Below, piece after piece: positions 21,377 through 32,059 of a stretch of 64,000 nt of DNA. Origin of the DNA: Arcanobacterium sp. GTDB lineage: Bacteria > Actinomycetota > Actinomycetes > Actinomycetales > Actinomycetaceae. The position numbers and the translations under genes are program-made. Location: NCBI GenBank assembly GCA_022783665.1, contig JALFZJ010000020.1:1-64000 (forward strand). The letters are read 5' to 3'. The notes beneath the pieces were generated by a model that did no database searches, was not told the DNA's origin, and was given only the letters and a program-made list of their open reading frames with translations. The first letter of the stretch is position 1, and each line of letters opens with the position of its first letter.

Positions 21377-21610
21377 ATGGCTAGATGTGCATGTGGGATG
21401 CATGAAATCCCTGACGACGTAGATACTCTCAATGCTGGCGCAAAGCAGAAGTCTTCTGGCGGATGTGGATGTGGCGGCCATGGGAACGGTCACGGCCACC
21501 GTCATGGCGGGCACGGCCACGGGCATCACCGAGCAGTGATGCGTGAGTCCCAGTCCGTTCCGCAAGACGTCTCCCAAGGGCGTCGTCAGCTTGGTTTGCG
21601 CGGTATCTGA
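21377..21610 (+). CDS. Small His/Cys/Gly-rich putative metal-binding protein
   Basis: 77 aa MARCACGMHEIPDDVDTLNAGAKQKSSGGCGCGGHGNGHGHRHGGHGHGHHRAV...; starts 4 nt after the truB stop and its stop overlaps the ribF ATG (TGATG), consistent with a real operon gene. Confidence 0.75.
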   Translation: MARCACGMHEIPDDVDTLNAGAKQKSSGGCGCGGHGNGHGHRHGGHGHGHHRAVMRESQSVPQDVSQGRRQLGLRGI

Positions 21611-22602
21611 TGGAGATTTGGGCTCGCGCAAGTGACGTCCCGAAAGACTTTTCGCCCACAGTGGTCACAATCGGTATTTTTGATGGCATGCACCGTGGGC
21701 ATCAAGCTGTACTCACCGAAACGGTAGACACTGCAAAAGAGCTCGGATGTAAGTCGCTTGTGCTCACATTTGATCCGCATCCGCGCCAGATACACGATCC
21801 CGACTGTGATCTCCACCTTGTCACCTCTGTGCAAGATCGTTTGGAGCGCCTCGAAGGTTTTGGCGTCGATGGCGTGGTGGTGGAGCATTACGATAAAGAG
21901 TACGCGCGCCTGAGCGCCCACGATTTCGTGCAGCAAGAACTCGTCGGAAAACTGCACGCCCACGCTATCGTGGTGGGAGCCGATGCACGATTTGGTGCCG
22001 GTAATGAAGGAGACGTGAGATTCCTTCAGCGCATAGGAGCTCAGCTTGGCGTTGTTGTAAGGGTAGTGGATGATCTCGCCTCCCATGAGGGGAGACGATG
22101 GTCATCAACCTGGGTGCGTGAGTTGCTGGCGCGAGGGGATGTTGAAGGCGCGTGGCGAATTCTCGGCCGGCCTCATCGCATCCGGGGGATCGTGCGCCAC
22201 GGATACAAAAGGGGCCGAGAGCTCGGCTTTCCCACTGCGAATTTGTATGGTGAGAACTTAGGGGAGCTCCCTGCAGACGGCGTGTATGCGGGCTGGCTCA
22301 TCCGCCAGGTTGCCGGCACAAAGGCGGCGGAGTATTTGCCTGCAGCTATTTCGATTGGCCTCAATCCGCAGTTCGGCGCCGAGCAGCGCACAGTTGAAGC
22401 TCATGTGCTTGGGCGGGCCGATCTCAATCTTTATGATGAGGCGATCGCAATAGACTTCATCGAGTATTTGCGTCCGATGATGAAAATGAACTCGGTAGAA
22501 GAGCTTCTTTCCCAGATGGACGACGATCTACGCCGTAGCGCCCAGGCCTTGGGTGTGCCTGTCTCACATAGAGTTAACCCTGCGGAGGTAACGGCTCGCT
22601 AG
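21610..22602 (+). CDS. ribF: Bifunctional riboflavin kinase/FAD synthetase
   Basis: VVTIGIFDGMHRGHQAVL...RPHRIRGIVRHGYKRGRELGFPTANL. Confidence 0.96.
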   Translation: MEIWARASDVPKDFSPTVVTIGIFDGMHRGHQAVLTETVDTAKELGCKSLVLTFDPHPRQIHDPDCDLHLVTSVQDRLERLEGFGVDGVVVEHYDKEYARLSAHDFVQQELVGKLHAHAIVVGADARFGAGNEGDVRFLQRIGAQLGVVVRVVDDLASHEGRRWSSTWVRELLARGDVEGAWRILGRPHRIRGIVRHGYKRGRELGFPTANLYGENLGELPADGVYAGWLIRQVAGTKAAEYLPAAISIGLNPQFGAEQRTVEAHVLGRADLNLYDEAIAIDFIEYLRPMMKMNSVEELLSQMDDDLRRSAQALGVPVSHRVNPAEVTAR

Positions 22603-22769
22603 GTGAGGCACGCGTGGCGGGATGCGAGGTAAGCCATCTCACGTATCGAGCTCTAGGAGTGCCATGCCCTGGCTGGTAGACTAAATAAGCCGTTTGATCG
22701 GCCACGGCTAGGCGTTGCTCGGGAGAATATGCCCCGGGCTCTGTGCAACGGATACTGAAGGAGAAACGC

Positions 22770-23039
22770 ATGGCTCTCACTAAAGCTGAGAAGGATGCAA
22801 TTATTGCTGAATATGCTACCCACGAGGGCGATACCGGTTCGCCTGAGGTTCAGGTGGCCTTGCTTTCGGCACGTATTAAGGAACTTACGGAGCATTTCCG
22901 CACGCATAAGCATGATCACCACTCACGTCGTGGTTTGATGCTTCTTATTGGTAAGCGTCGGCGTTTGCTCTCGTATCTCGCATCTGAGGACATTGAGCGT
23001 TACCGTTCGCTCATTGCACGCCTCGGCTTGCGTAAGTGA
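22770..23039 (+). CDS. rpsO: 30S ribosomal protein S15
   Basis: [36 protein letters not shown]...[22 protein letters not shown]; preceded by aaggag RBS. Confidence 0.98.
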   Translation: MALTKAEKDAIIAEYATHEGDTGSPEVQVALLSARIKELTEHFRTHKHDHHSRRGLMLLIGKRRRLLSYLASEDIERYRSLIARLGLRK

Positions 23040-23048
23040 CGTGTGGTT

Positions 23049-23074
23049 ATCGGCTCGGTGTACACCGAGCCGAT
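23049..23074. terminator. Terminator-like hairpin after rpsO
   Basis: 26-nt perfect palindrome atcggctcggtgtacaccgagccgat starting 9 nt after the rpsO stop. Confidence 0.7.
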
Positions 23075-23207
23075 TGCCGTAGTTAGGAGAAGTCCCTCAC
23101 CTCTTCAAGGTTCGGTCCTCGGTGGTGGTTCACGTGGAGCGCACGTGGATGATTATCGATGACCGTATCGGGGTAGGGCAGACAATAGAAACAGAAAAGG
23201 AGGCCCC

Positions 23208-25586
23208 ATGGAGGGTCCAGATGTAAAGTTTGCCGAAACCACAATCGATAATGGTTCATTCGGCACCCGGACGATTCGTTTTGAAACTGGTTTACTCGCC
23301 CGCCAGGCAGCGGGTTCAGCGCTTGCCTATTTAGACGGTGAGACGACGGTGCTTTCAGCCACGGCCGTGTCGAACCAGCCGCGTGAGCATTTCGATTTCT
23401 TCCCGCTCACCGTTGATGTGGAAGAGCGCGCGTATGCTGCAGGTCGTATTCCAGGATCATTCTTCCGCCGTGAAGGGCGCCCAGGTACGGATGCTATTTT
23501 GGCTGCGCGTCTCATTGATCGCCCGTTGCGTCCTGCATTTGTGAAAGGTCTTCGCAACGAAGTGCAGGTTGTTGAGACGGTGTTGACGGTGGATCCAGAC
23601 GATGCCTACGACGTGCTTGCGATCAACGCTGCATCGATGAGCACCCAGCTTTCTGGTTTGCCTTTCTCAGGGCCAGTCGGCGGTGTACGCTTGGCTCTTA
23701 TCGATGGGCAGTGGGTTGCTTTCCCGCGTTATTCTGAAATGCCGCGCGCAACGTTCATCATGGTGGTTGCCGGCCGTATCGTGGGTGACGATGTTGCGAT
23801 TATGATGGTGGAAGCTGAAGGCGGGGAGCATCTCATTGAGAATGTTGCCCAAGGTGGCACAACTCCTACAGAGGAAGTAGTAGCTGAAGGCCTTGAGGCA
23901 GCGAAGACTTTCATCCGCGCACTGTGCGAGGCTCAGCTTGATCTTGCTCATCAGGCAGCGAAAGAAACTGAAGAATATCCGCTCTTCCCAGCGTATGAGG
24001 ATGAAGAATATGCGGCTGTTGAGTCGAAGATCGGTGATCGCTTCGATCACATCTTCGGCATTGTGGATAAGCATGAGCGCGATGAGGCACTGAACGAGGT
24101 AACGGATGCTATCGTTTCGGAGCTGATCGAGCAGTTCCCCGAGCGTGAGATTCCGCTTGCTACCGCTGTGAACAACCACTGGAAGCAGGCCATGCGTAAG
24201 CGCGTGCTTACTACGGGCGAGCGTATGGATGGGCGTACGCCTGTCGAGATCCGCACAATCACCGCCGAAGGTGGCGTGCTACCACGTGTGCACGGCTCGG
24301 CTCTTTTCCAGCGCGGCGAAACCCAAATCCTCGGCGTCACTACGCTGAATATGCTGAAGATGGAGCAGCAGGTAGATAACCTCTCACCGATTACGACGAA
24401 ACGTTACATTCACCACTACAATTTCCCGCCGTATTCCACGGGTGAAACCGGGCGTGTGGGCTCGCCGAAGCGCCGCGAGATTGGCCACGGGATGTTGGCT
24501 GAGCGTGCACTAGTGCCAGTTCTTCCAGGGCGCGAAGAGTTCCCTTATGCGATCCGTCAGGTCTCTGAGGCTCTCGGATCCAATGGTTCTACATCCATGG
24601 GTTCAGTGTGTGCGTCTACCATTTCTTTGCTCAACGCAGGCGTGCCACTGAAAGCGCCGGTTGCAGGCATCGCAATGGGTCTTGTATCGGGTGAGATTGA
24701 CGGCGAACAACGTTATGTGGCTCTGACCGATATTCTGGGTGCTGAAGATGCGCTCGGCGATATGGACTTCAAAGTTGCCGGTACGCGCGAATACGTAACG
24801 GCGCTTCAGCTTGATACGAAGCTTGACGGTATTCCAGCTGAGGTGCTTGCTGCAGCTCTTGGGCAGGCACGTGATGCACGTTTTGCTATTCTCGATCTGA
24901 TCGAAGAGGCTGTGCCTGAGGTGGGCGAGATGGCCGAAACCGCGCCCCGCATTATTTCGGTGAAGATTCCAGTAGATAAGATCGGCGAAGTGATTGGCCC
25001 GAAGGGCAAGATGATCAACCAGATCCAGGAGGATACTGGAGCCGAGATCACTATCGAGGAAGATGGCACGGTATTCATTGGCGCTACGAATGGTAGTTCT
25101 GCAGAAGCGGCTCGCCAAACGATCAACTCGATCGCGAATCCTCAGATGCCTGAGGTTGGCGAACGGTTTGTAGGTACGGTAGTGAAGACGACGACCTTTG
25201 GCGCCTTTATCTCGTTGGCGCCAGGTAAGGACGGCTTACTGCACATCTCCCAGATTCGCCGCCTTGTAGGTGGAAAGCGCGTAGAAAACGTGGAAGATGT
25301 ACTCAATGTGGGGGATAAGGTAGAGGTAGAGCTCGCTGAGATAGATCCGCGTGGCAAGCTCTCTTTGCATGCGGTGCTTACCGAAGAGCAACTTGAGGCT
25401 GAAAAAGCCGCCGAAGCTGAAGCGAAGGAGCAGCGCGGTGAGCGCTCCGAGCGCCGCGGTTCTCGCGACCGCTTAGAGCGTCGCGAGCGTCGTCCGCGTG
25501 AACGCCGCCGCACCCGCACTGCCCCTGAATCCCGTGATGAGGAGCAGAAGGAATCAGCACAGAGTTCTGAAGAATCTGCAGAGTAA
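23208..25586 (+). CDS. pnp: Polyribonucleotide nucleotidyltransferase (PNPase)
   Basis: KH and S1 domains ([52 protein letters not shown]); downstream of rpsO. Confidence 0.98.
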   Translation: MEGPDVKFAETTIDNGSFGTRTIRFETGLLARQAAGSALAYLDGETTVLSATAVSNQPREHFDFFPLTVDVEERAYAAGRIPGSFFRREGRPGTDAILAARLIDRPLRPAFVKGLRNEVQVVETVLTVDPDDAYDVLAINAASMSTQLSGLPFSGPVGGVRLALIDGQWVAFPRYSEMPRATFIMVVAGRIVGDDVAIMMVEAEGGEHLIENVAQGGTTPTEEVVAEGLEAAKTFIRALCEAQLDLAHQAAKETEEYPLFPAYEDEEYAAVESKIGDRFDHIFGIVDKHERDEALNEVTDAIVSELIEQFPEREIPLATAVNNHWKQAMRKRVLTTGERMDGRTPVEIRTITAEGGVLPRVHGSALFQRGETQILGVTTLNMLKMEQQVDNLSPITTKRYIHHYNFPPYSTGETGRVGSPKRREIGHGMLAERALVPVLPGREEFPYAIRQVSEALGSNGSTSMGSVCASTISLLNAGVPLKAPVAGIAMGLVSGEIDGEQRYVALTDILGAEDALGDMDFKVAGTREYVTALQLDTKLDGIPAEVLAAALGQARDARFAILDLIEEAVPEVGEMAETAPRIISVKIPVDKIGEVIGPKGKMINQIQEDTGAEITIEEDGTVFIGATNGSSAEAARQTINSIANPQMPEVGERFVGTVVKTTTFGAFISLAPGKDGLLHISQIRRLVGGKRVENVEDVLNVGDKVEVELAEIDPRGKLSLHAVLTEEQLEAEKAAEAEAKEQRGERSERRGSRDRLERRERRPRERRRTRTAPESRDEEQKESAQSSEESAE

Positions 25587-25676
25587 TCTTCACAATTATC
25601 TGCAAGTTACGTGAAGCTCGCGGGCTATGAACGCGAACATAGTCGATTGAACACGCACTTATCGTGTCAAGCGCAT

Positions 25677-25712
25677 GTGTGGGGAGCTAAGTTTTGACTT
25701 GGCTCCCCACAC
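25677..25712. terminator. Terminator-like hairpin after pnp
   Basis: 11-bp perfect inverted repeat gtgtggggagc/gctccccacac extended inward by further pairs, TTTG loop; followed by TTTGTG. Confidence 0.65.
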
Positions 25713-25863
25713 TTTGTGTGCTGATGCAGCGTGTGCTTATGCAGTATCTAAGCCACGTGAAATAAAGTGTTTTCCCGCCGGGTCAGTTTCTACCGTCTTC
25801 AACGTTGAATACACCGAACAGCCGCAATTGATTAATGGCGTCGTGCCAGTGCACACTTAACCT

Positions 25864-27183
25864 ATGGCTTTTTCACGCATCGACTTCCCATTAAACGATC
25901 CGAATCTATCATTTGAGGAAAATGGCATCGTTGGCCGGCGCTCAATCCTGCCCAGTGGCTTGAGGGTGCTCACTGAACGTATTCCAGGCCAGCAGTCCGT
26001 CAGTCTCGGGTTTTGGGTTGGTGCTGGCTCGCGTGACGAAGCTCGCGGGGCAGAAGGCTCCACGCACTTCCTAGAGCACCTCCTGTTTAAGGGTACCGCG
26101 CGGCGAACATCGCTCGATATCTCGCGAGAATCAGACTTTCTAGGTGGCACGATCAATGCCGCAACATCGCGCACCTATACGTGCTATTACGGGCGCGTGT
26201 TTTCCGCTGATCTTCCTCAACTCGTCGATTTATTGGCCGATATGGTAGCCAATTCTGTGCTCGATCCCTCCGTGATGGATATCGAACGAGGCGTAATACT
26301 TGAAGAACTAGCAGCCTCTGAAGACGACGTCTCCGAAGTCGCAGAAACGGCGATACTCCCGCTCGTTATGGGAGACCATCCTCTTGCTCGGCCAGTTGGC
26401 GCCACTACGGATGAAGTCCGAGTGCTCGATCACGAACACATGATTTCTCATTATCGCAATATGTATAAGGCGCCAGAGATAGTAGTGAGCGCTGCAGGCG
26501 ATGTGGATCATGACGAGCTCACCAAACTGGTGCAACAGGTACTCGTCGATGCAGGATGGGATATGGCTCCGCCGATTCCAGACCTCCCAGCTCGCCGCCG
26601 TGGGGTACACAACATAGAGTTCACTCAGGGCGGGGAGCGGATTATCGAGCATCCTGGCCGCCAAAGTGCCGTCGTGCTCGGTATGCCAGGTTTTGCTGAA
26701 GGAGATAGTGATCTCGATGCCTTTTATGCGATGAATACGATCCTTGGAGGAGGCACGTCATCGCGGCTATTCCAGGAAGTACGTGAAAAGCGTGGCCTCG
26801 CCTATTCATCGTACTCATGGATGATGAAATGGAACGAGGGTGGCGTCTTTGCGCTTGAGGCAGCTTGCGCGCCGGAGAACACCGAAACGGTACAACGCGT
26901 GATGTTTGACTGCCTCGACGACCTTGCTGCGAACGGCGTCACCGATAACGAGGTGGAGACGGCGTACAACCAACAACGCGCCCAGCTCACCTTTGCTGCC
27001 GAGACCAACAGTTTCCGGCAAAATCGCCTCGGCACGGCTGAGCTGATCCGAGGCGAACTTCGTTCAATTGACGAGATCCTGCAAGCAGCGCGGCAGGTGA
27101 GCGCATACGATGTGCAGCGTGTGGCGCAGCGCCTTGCAAGTGGTGCGCGCTCGGTAGTGATTGCAGGTCCGTCGCACGAGTAG
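25864..27183 (+). CDS. M16-family zinc peptidase
   Basis: GSTHFLEHLLFKGT (HxxEH) and EE at AVILEELAASEDD; downstream of pnp as in many actinobacteria. Confidence 0.94.
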   Translation: MAFSRIDFPLNDPNLSFEENGIVGRRSILPSGLRVLTERIPGQQSVSLGFWVGAGSRDEARGAEGSTHFLEHLLFKGTARRTSLDISRESDFLGGTINAATSRTYTCYYGRVFSADLPQLVDLLADMVANSVLDPSVMDIERGVILEELAASEDDVSEVAETAILPLVMGDHPLARPVGATTDEVRVLDHEHMISHYRNMYKAPEIVVSAAGDVDHDELTKLVQQVLVDAGWDMAPPIPDLPARRRGVHNIEFTQGGERIIEHPGRQSAVVLGMPGFAEGDSDLDAFYAMNTILGGGTSSRLFQEVREKRGLAYSSYSWMMKWNEGGVFALEAACAPENTETVQRVMFDCLDDLAANGVTDNEVETAYNQQRAQLTFAAETNSFRQNRLGTAELIRGELRSIDEILQAARQVSAYDVQRVAQRLASGARSVVIAGPSHE

Positions 27184-27388
27184 TGTGTCGTTCTTCGGGT
27201 ACGCCCGTATCATTTCAGGGCGCTGTGAGCGCATGTGATTTCACAGGGCCCTAAGATCATCTTCGTGCGGCTTTCGAGTCCTCGGCCACGCCACCAGCCA
27301 CCATGTTGTGGACTCCGCCTCAACTTCGTACAACAAGCAACGTATTATGACAGAGGAACGAGGAAGTGCTCGATGTGAGGAGAATCCG

Positions 27389-28132
27389 ATGATACGTGTT
27401 GCAGTTATTGGCAGCAATGGGCGCATGGGCAGTGCGATATGCGAAGCAGTTGACCGGGCTGAGGATCTGTCGCTCGTTGCCCGCCTTGATGCAGGCGATG
27501 CGATCACCTCGTCGTCCCTCAACAGAGCCGACGTCGCCATCGAATTCACCATCCCCGACGCGAGTGAAGCAAATGTGAATGCTGCAATAGATGCAGGCGT
27601 ACACGTGGTAGTAGGCACCACGGGTTGGACGAGAGATGCTTTAGAACGTGTAGAAACTCGAGCGTCGCAGGCGAATGTAGGCGTGATTGTGGCTCCCAAT
27701 TATTCGCTTTCTGCTGTGCTTGCTATGCGCTTTGCCGAGCAGGCTGCGGCGCTGTTTGAATCGGTAGAAGTGATCGAACTTCACCACCCCGATAAGCTCG
27801 ATGCGCCTTCAGGTACTGCCATTTCTACGGCACAACGTATCGCTGCAGCCCGCAAAGCTCGCGGCGTTGCGCCAAGCCCCGATGCCACACAAGCCGACCC
27901 TGACGGTGCTCGCGGCGCAGTGATTGATGGAGTGCATGTGCACGGAGTGCGACTTCGCGGTCTCTACGCACACGAAGAGATACTCTTGGGCAATACCGGC
28001 GAGCAACTCACCATTCGGCAAGATTCTTTCGATCGCGCGTCATTCATGCCTGGGGTTTTGCTTGCAGCACGCCAAGTGGCTCAGCATCCAGGTTTGACGT
28101 ACGGGCTTGAACATTATCTCAATCTTGATTAA
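27389..28132 (+). CDS. dapB: 4-hydroxy-tetrahydrodipicolinate reductase
   Basis: IRVAVIGSNGRMGSAI...ELHHPDKLDAPSGTA. Confidence 0.97.
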   Translation: MIRVAVIGSNGRMGSAICEAVDRAEDLSLVARLDAGDAITSSSLNRADVAIEFTIPDASEANVNAAIDAGVHVVVGTTGWTRDALERVETRASQANVGVIVAPNYSLSAVLAMRFAEQAAALFESVEVIELHHPDKLDAPSGTAISTAQRIAAARKARGVAPSPDATQADPDGARGAVIDGVHVHGVRLRGLYAHEEILLGNTGEQLTIRQDSFDRASFMPGVLLAARQVAQHPGLTYGLEHYLNLD

Positions 28133-28341
28133 CTCGATTATGCTCGATGAGTTGCAGCTTCGACGAGCTGCGGTTCGGTACGTTCAGCTGCAATGAGGCG
28201 AGCTACAGTACTTCGGGCAACCCTATCCCTGCCCGCACAATGGAGTAACGCCCACACAATTGCGTACGCCGCACAGCTCTAGCCCGCTCAATTCTAGCAA
28301 TGCATCCCTTGCCTCAACTACAGCCGATCGCAAGCGAACCT

Positions 28342-28992
28342 TTAGAGCGTCGCCCACCAGAGCTGTTCGGTGACCTGCTCTGCGTCTATCTCATATCCAC
28401 GAGCAAACCCGCGCGGCGCGAAGCCGGCCTCGTCCAAGTATCGGGTGGTGACGTCGTCACCCGCGAGAGCCCAAATGTATACTTCCGTGCCGCCAGCTTC
28501 ACGAATAATATCTGTAGCCGCAGCGAGAAGGCGGGCATGATGCCCGTTGCCAAGATGAGAGGCGATGACGTCGAATCCAGCAAGTTCGTATGCCACGGGT
28601 GCTTGTGGTGTAGATCCAGATGCAGGTGTGCCACTGCCATGGCTGCGAGCGCCTTGATCTGTGCCGGGTTTGTTTGAAAGCGCGTCACTATGATCAGTAG
28701 ACATGTTGTACTGCGTTGCGGGCACTGGCTCGGTGGGAGCCACGGTGGCAAATCCCACTACTAAGTCGCCGTGCGTGGCTACAAGCACGCGGTGGTATGG
28801 GGAGAGGTGGTGGAGAGTCGTAGCCCAAATCGCCTCGAATGACTTCTCGTCGAATTGTGCTGAGGTTGCAGAGCTCAGCGGCTTTTGAAGAATGCGGACG
28901 AGCTTTTCAGGATAAGAGCGAGCCTGCACGTGTGCAATAGCGCCTGCGTCGTCTTCTGTGGCTAGGCGAACGGCCATCTTCACATCACTCAT
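28342..28992 (-). CDS. GNAT-family N-acetyltransferase
   Basis: VRLATEDDAGAIAHVQARSYPEKL...RYLDEAGFAPRGFARGYEI. Confidence 0.75.
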   Translation of the reverse strand: MSDVKMAVRLATEDDAGAIAHVQARSYPEKLVRILQKPLSSATSAQFDEKSFEAIWATTLHHLSPYHRVLVATHGDLVVGFATVAPTEPVPATQYNMSTDHSDALSNKPGTDQGARSHGSGTPASGSTPQAPVAYELAGFDVIASHLGNGHHARLLAAATDIIREAGGTEVYIWALAGDDVTTRYLDEAGFAPRGFARGYEIDAEQVTEQLWWATL

Positions 28993-29091
28993 ACCGCTAT
29001 TGTTTCAGGAAAGCGTGATGCATGCGAAACGATGGCGTCCAGATGCCGAAATCTGCCTCTTAGGGATGGGCGCGCGCACTAGGGTGGATTT

Positions 29092-29997
29092 ATGGCACGC
29101 AGTATCCCTTCCCGCCCATTTGGTTCAGTAGCAGTGGCGATGGTTACACCTTTCCATCCCGACGGTGCAATCGATCTTGAATCTGCACGCCGGGTTGCCC
29201 GCAAACTCGTAGGCGACGGCTGTGATGCGATTGTGCTCTCAGGCACCACTGGTGAATCCCCAACCACCCACCAGCCTGAAAAAGATGCCCTCGTGGAAGC
29301 CGTCAAGGATGAGGTTGGCGCCGAAGCGATGATCATCTGCGGAGCAGGCTCCAATGATACTGCCCACGCTGTGCGAATTGCGCAGGGTGCTCGGCGTCAA
29401 GGAGCAGATGGCTTGCTTATCAATGCGCCCTATTACAATCGCCCTTCGCAAGAAGGAGTTTATCAGCACATTATCGCCGTCGCTGAAGCTGGCGGTTTGC
29501 CGGTTATGGTCTACGATATCCCGGGCCGTACTGGCGTCAAGATTGAACGTCGCACGCTCGCGCGCCTGGCTGAGCATGAACTCATCCGTGCGGTCAAAGA
29601 TGCTACAGGCGATGTGGCTGCCGGTTTCGAGAAAATGATTGAAACCGGTCTTGCATATTATTCGGGTGACGACGCCTTGAACTTCGCATGGTTAGCTCAC
29701 GGAGCATCTGGTGTGGTATCGGTAGCAGGGCATGTGATCGCGGCGAGCCTGCGTAGGCTTGTAGAGGAAGTAGACGCTGGGAATCTTCCCGCCGCACGCG
29801 CAGAATTCACGTCGCAGTTGCCTGTGATCCAAGCGGTTATGGGAGGCGGGCAAGGTGCCGTGATGGCTAAGGAAGCACTGAAACTGCTCGGCGTTGTCGA
29901 GACTGCGACTCTGCGTCTGCCTCTGGTTGGTGCTGAGCCCCAAGAACGTGAGAATCTCCGGAGTGTGCTTGCGCGCGAAGGATATCTCGGCGTGTAG
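29092..29997 (+). CDS. dapA: 4-hydroxy-tetrahydrodipicolinate synthase
   Basis: GSVAVAMVTPFHPDGAIDL...LSGTTGESPTT...YYNRPSQEGVYQH. Confidence 0.97.
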   Translation: MARSIPSRPFGSVAVAMVTPFHPDGAIDLESARRVARKLVGDGCDAIVLSGTTGESPTTHQPEKDALVEAVKDEVGAEAMIICGAGSNDTAHAVRIAQGARRQGADGLLINAPYYNRPSQEGVYQHIIAVAEAGGLPVMVYDIPGRTGVKIERRTLARLAEHELIRAVKDATGDVAAGFEKMIETGLAYYSGDDALNFAWLAHGASGVVSVAGHVIAASLRRLVEEVDAGNLPAARAEFTSQLPVIQAVMGGGQGAVMAKEALKLLGVVETATLRLPLVGAEPQERENLRSVLAREGYLGV

Positions 29998-30126
29998 ATA
30001 GTGCGCAACAATACTCGCTAGTAGAAGGCTACACGCAACGCGGCGCACACGTATCCAAGAGCGTGCTGTGCTTGTGTACATAGCAGATAGCCCCCATCGT
30101 TTGGCGTTGTGTGAAACAATAGGGGC

Positions 30127-31803
30127 GTGAGTGAAACAATGACGCCCCCGAAACTACAAAATAACACCGTCCGAATCGTGCCCCTAGGTGGTCTGGGTGA
30201 TATCGGGCGTAACATGACGGTTTTTGAATGTAACGGGCGATTACTGATCGTGGATTGCGGCGTGCTTTTCCCTGAAGAAAACCAGCCGGGTGTGGATCTC
30301 ATATTGCCTGATTTTTCCTATCTGGAAGACCGCCTCGACGATATTGACGCCATTATCCTCACCCACGGCCATGAAGACCATATCGGCGCCGTGCCCTACC
30401 TGCTGCGCATGCGCAACGATATCCCTCTTATCGGTTCGAGCTTCACCATTGCTCTCGTCGAGGCGAAGCTCGCCGAACATCGCATCACACCGTATTCACT
30501 CGTGGTTAAAGAAGGCGACGTGGAGCAGCTCGGTGCTTTCGAATGTGAGTTCATCGCCGTCAACCATTCCATTCCTGATGCTCTCGCAGTGTTTATGCGT
30601 TCGCCTGGTGGAAACATTTTAATCACCGGGGATTTTAAGATGGATCAACTTCCGCTCGATGGCCGAATTACCGATCTTCGTGCGTTCGCGCGCGCAGCCG
30701 ATGAGGGCGTCGATCTCTTCATGGTGGATTCCACGAACGCTGAGGTGCCTGGTTTCGTGCGTTCTGAGGGAGAAATCGGCCCAGTTCTCGAAAGTGTATT
30801 TGCCCAGGCACACGGGCAGATTGTTGTGGCCTCTTTTGCATCGCACGTGCATCGCGTGCAGCAGGTGCTCGACACGGCTGCACAATTTGCGCGCAAAGTG
30901 TGTTTTGTTGGCCGATCAATGGTGCGCAATATGACGATCGCGAGCGAGCTAGGCCTGCTTTCAATACCGGAGGGCGTGCTCGTCGATCTTGCAGATATTG
31001 AGCAGATTCCCGAGAGGGAGCGCGTATTTATGTCTACCGGTTCCCAAGGTGAACCGATGGCAGTGCTTTCACGAATCGCCTCAGGCACCCATAAGAAAAT
31101 TGGCGTAGGGGAGGGCGATACGGTGATATTTGCGTCGTCACTCATTCCAGGTAACGAAAACTCTATCTACCGCCTCATCAATGGACTCACTAAGCTCGGG
31201 GCTCGCGTCGTACACCAGGGGATTGCGCCTGTGCACGTCTCGGGGCATTGCGCCCAAGGCGAGCTGCTGTACGCCTACAATATCGTTGAACCTCTCAACG
31301 TTATGCCGATTCACGGCGAAGCTAGGCATCTGGTAGCAAATGGTGGCCTGGCAGTGAAAACTGGAGTTCCCGCTCAAAACGTGATGCTGTGTGAAGACGG
31401 CACGGTGGTAGATCTACACGATGGCGTTGCCCGTATCGTGGGCAGTGTGCCGTGCGGGTATGTATTTGTTGACGGCTCGTCGGTAGGAGAAATCGACGAG
31501 CCCTTCCTCACCGATCGCAGGACGCTCGGGCAAGAAGGCTTCATTGCGATCTTCGCGGTGGTGGACGGGCAAAATCGCAGCGTCATTGCTGGGCCGCATA
31601 TTCAAGCCCGGGGTATTGCTGAGGACGACACCGTATTTGATTCCATCCTTCCGCAAGTGCAGCGAGCCTTGGAGGATGCGCTCGCGAAGGAATCCTCGAG
31701 CACATATCAGATGCAACAGGCCATGCGACGCGTCGTGGGGCGTTGGGCGGCGAAGAAATTGCGCCGAGCGCCGATGATTATTCCTACGGTGATTGAAGCC
31801 TGA
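30127..31803 (+). CDS. rnj: Ribonuclease J
   Basis: Metallo-beta-lactamase HGHEDHIGA, GNILITGDFKMD; downstream of dapA as in actinobacteria. Confidence 0.95.
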   Translation: MSETMTPPKLQNNTVRIVPLGGLGDIGRNMTVFECNGRLLIVDCGVLFPEENQPGVDLILPDFSYLEDRLDDIDAIILTHGHEDHIGAVPYLLRMRNDIPLIGSSFTIALVEAKLAEHRITPYSLVVKEGDVEQLGAFECEFIAVNHSIPDALAVFMRSPGGNILITGDFKMDQLPLDGRITDLRAFARAADEGVDLFMVDSTNAEVPGFVRSEGEIGPVLESVFAQAHGQIVVASFASHVHRVQQVLDTAAQFARKVCFVGRSMVRNMTIASELGLLSIPEGVLVDLADIEQIPERERVFMSTGSQGEPMAVLSRIASGTHKKIGVGEGDTVIFASSLIPGNENSIYRLINGLTKLGARVVHQGIAPVHVSGHCAQGELLYAYNIVEPLNVMPIHGEARHLVANGGLAVKTGVPAQNVMLCEDGTVVDLHDGVARIVGSVPCGYVFVDGSSVGEIDEPFLTDRRTLGQEGFIAIFAVVDGQNRSVIAGPHIQARGIAEDDTVFDSILPQVQRALEDALAKESSSTYQMQQAMRRVVGRWAAKKLRRAPMIIPTVIEA

Positions 31804-31868
31804 CTTTCGGTTCGGCTGTGCGTGCATCTTCGCGTGGATGCATTTATGTGGGGCGCGATGACTGGTAG

Positions 31869-31900
31869 CGATCGGCTCTCCGCGATGGGCGAGCCGATCG
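31869..31900. terminator. Terminator-like hairpin after rnj
   Basis: 10-bp perfect inverted repeat cgatcggctc/gagccgatcg with 12-nt loop. Confidence 0.5.
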
Positions 31901-32059
31901 GGTCGATTAATGTGCTGGGATCAATGGCCATCATATCCGCTGCGACACATCCTATGCGTCGCATGTGTGGCTGTGACGGCGCGCCAGGGCACCCACTGAG
32001 CGATTATCGAATACGCTTAAAATGACTATGCCCTACGAGCAGGCATGTGAGGAGATACT

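Noticed and set aside
25675-25860. 61-aa ORF (MCGELSFDLAPHTL...) between pnp and the M16 peptidase gene
   Set aside because: Begins inside the post-pnp hairpin arm (25677-25712), no RBS; more likely terminator plus promoter region.
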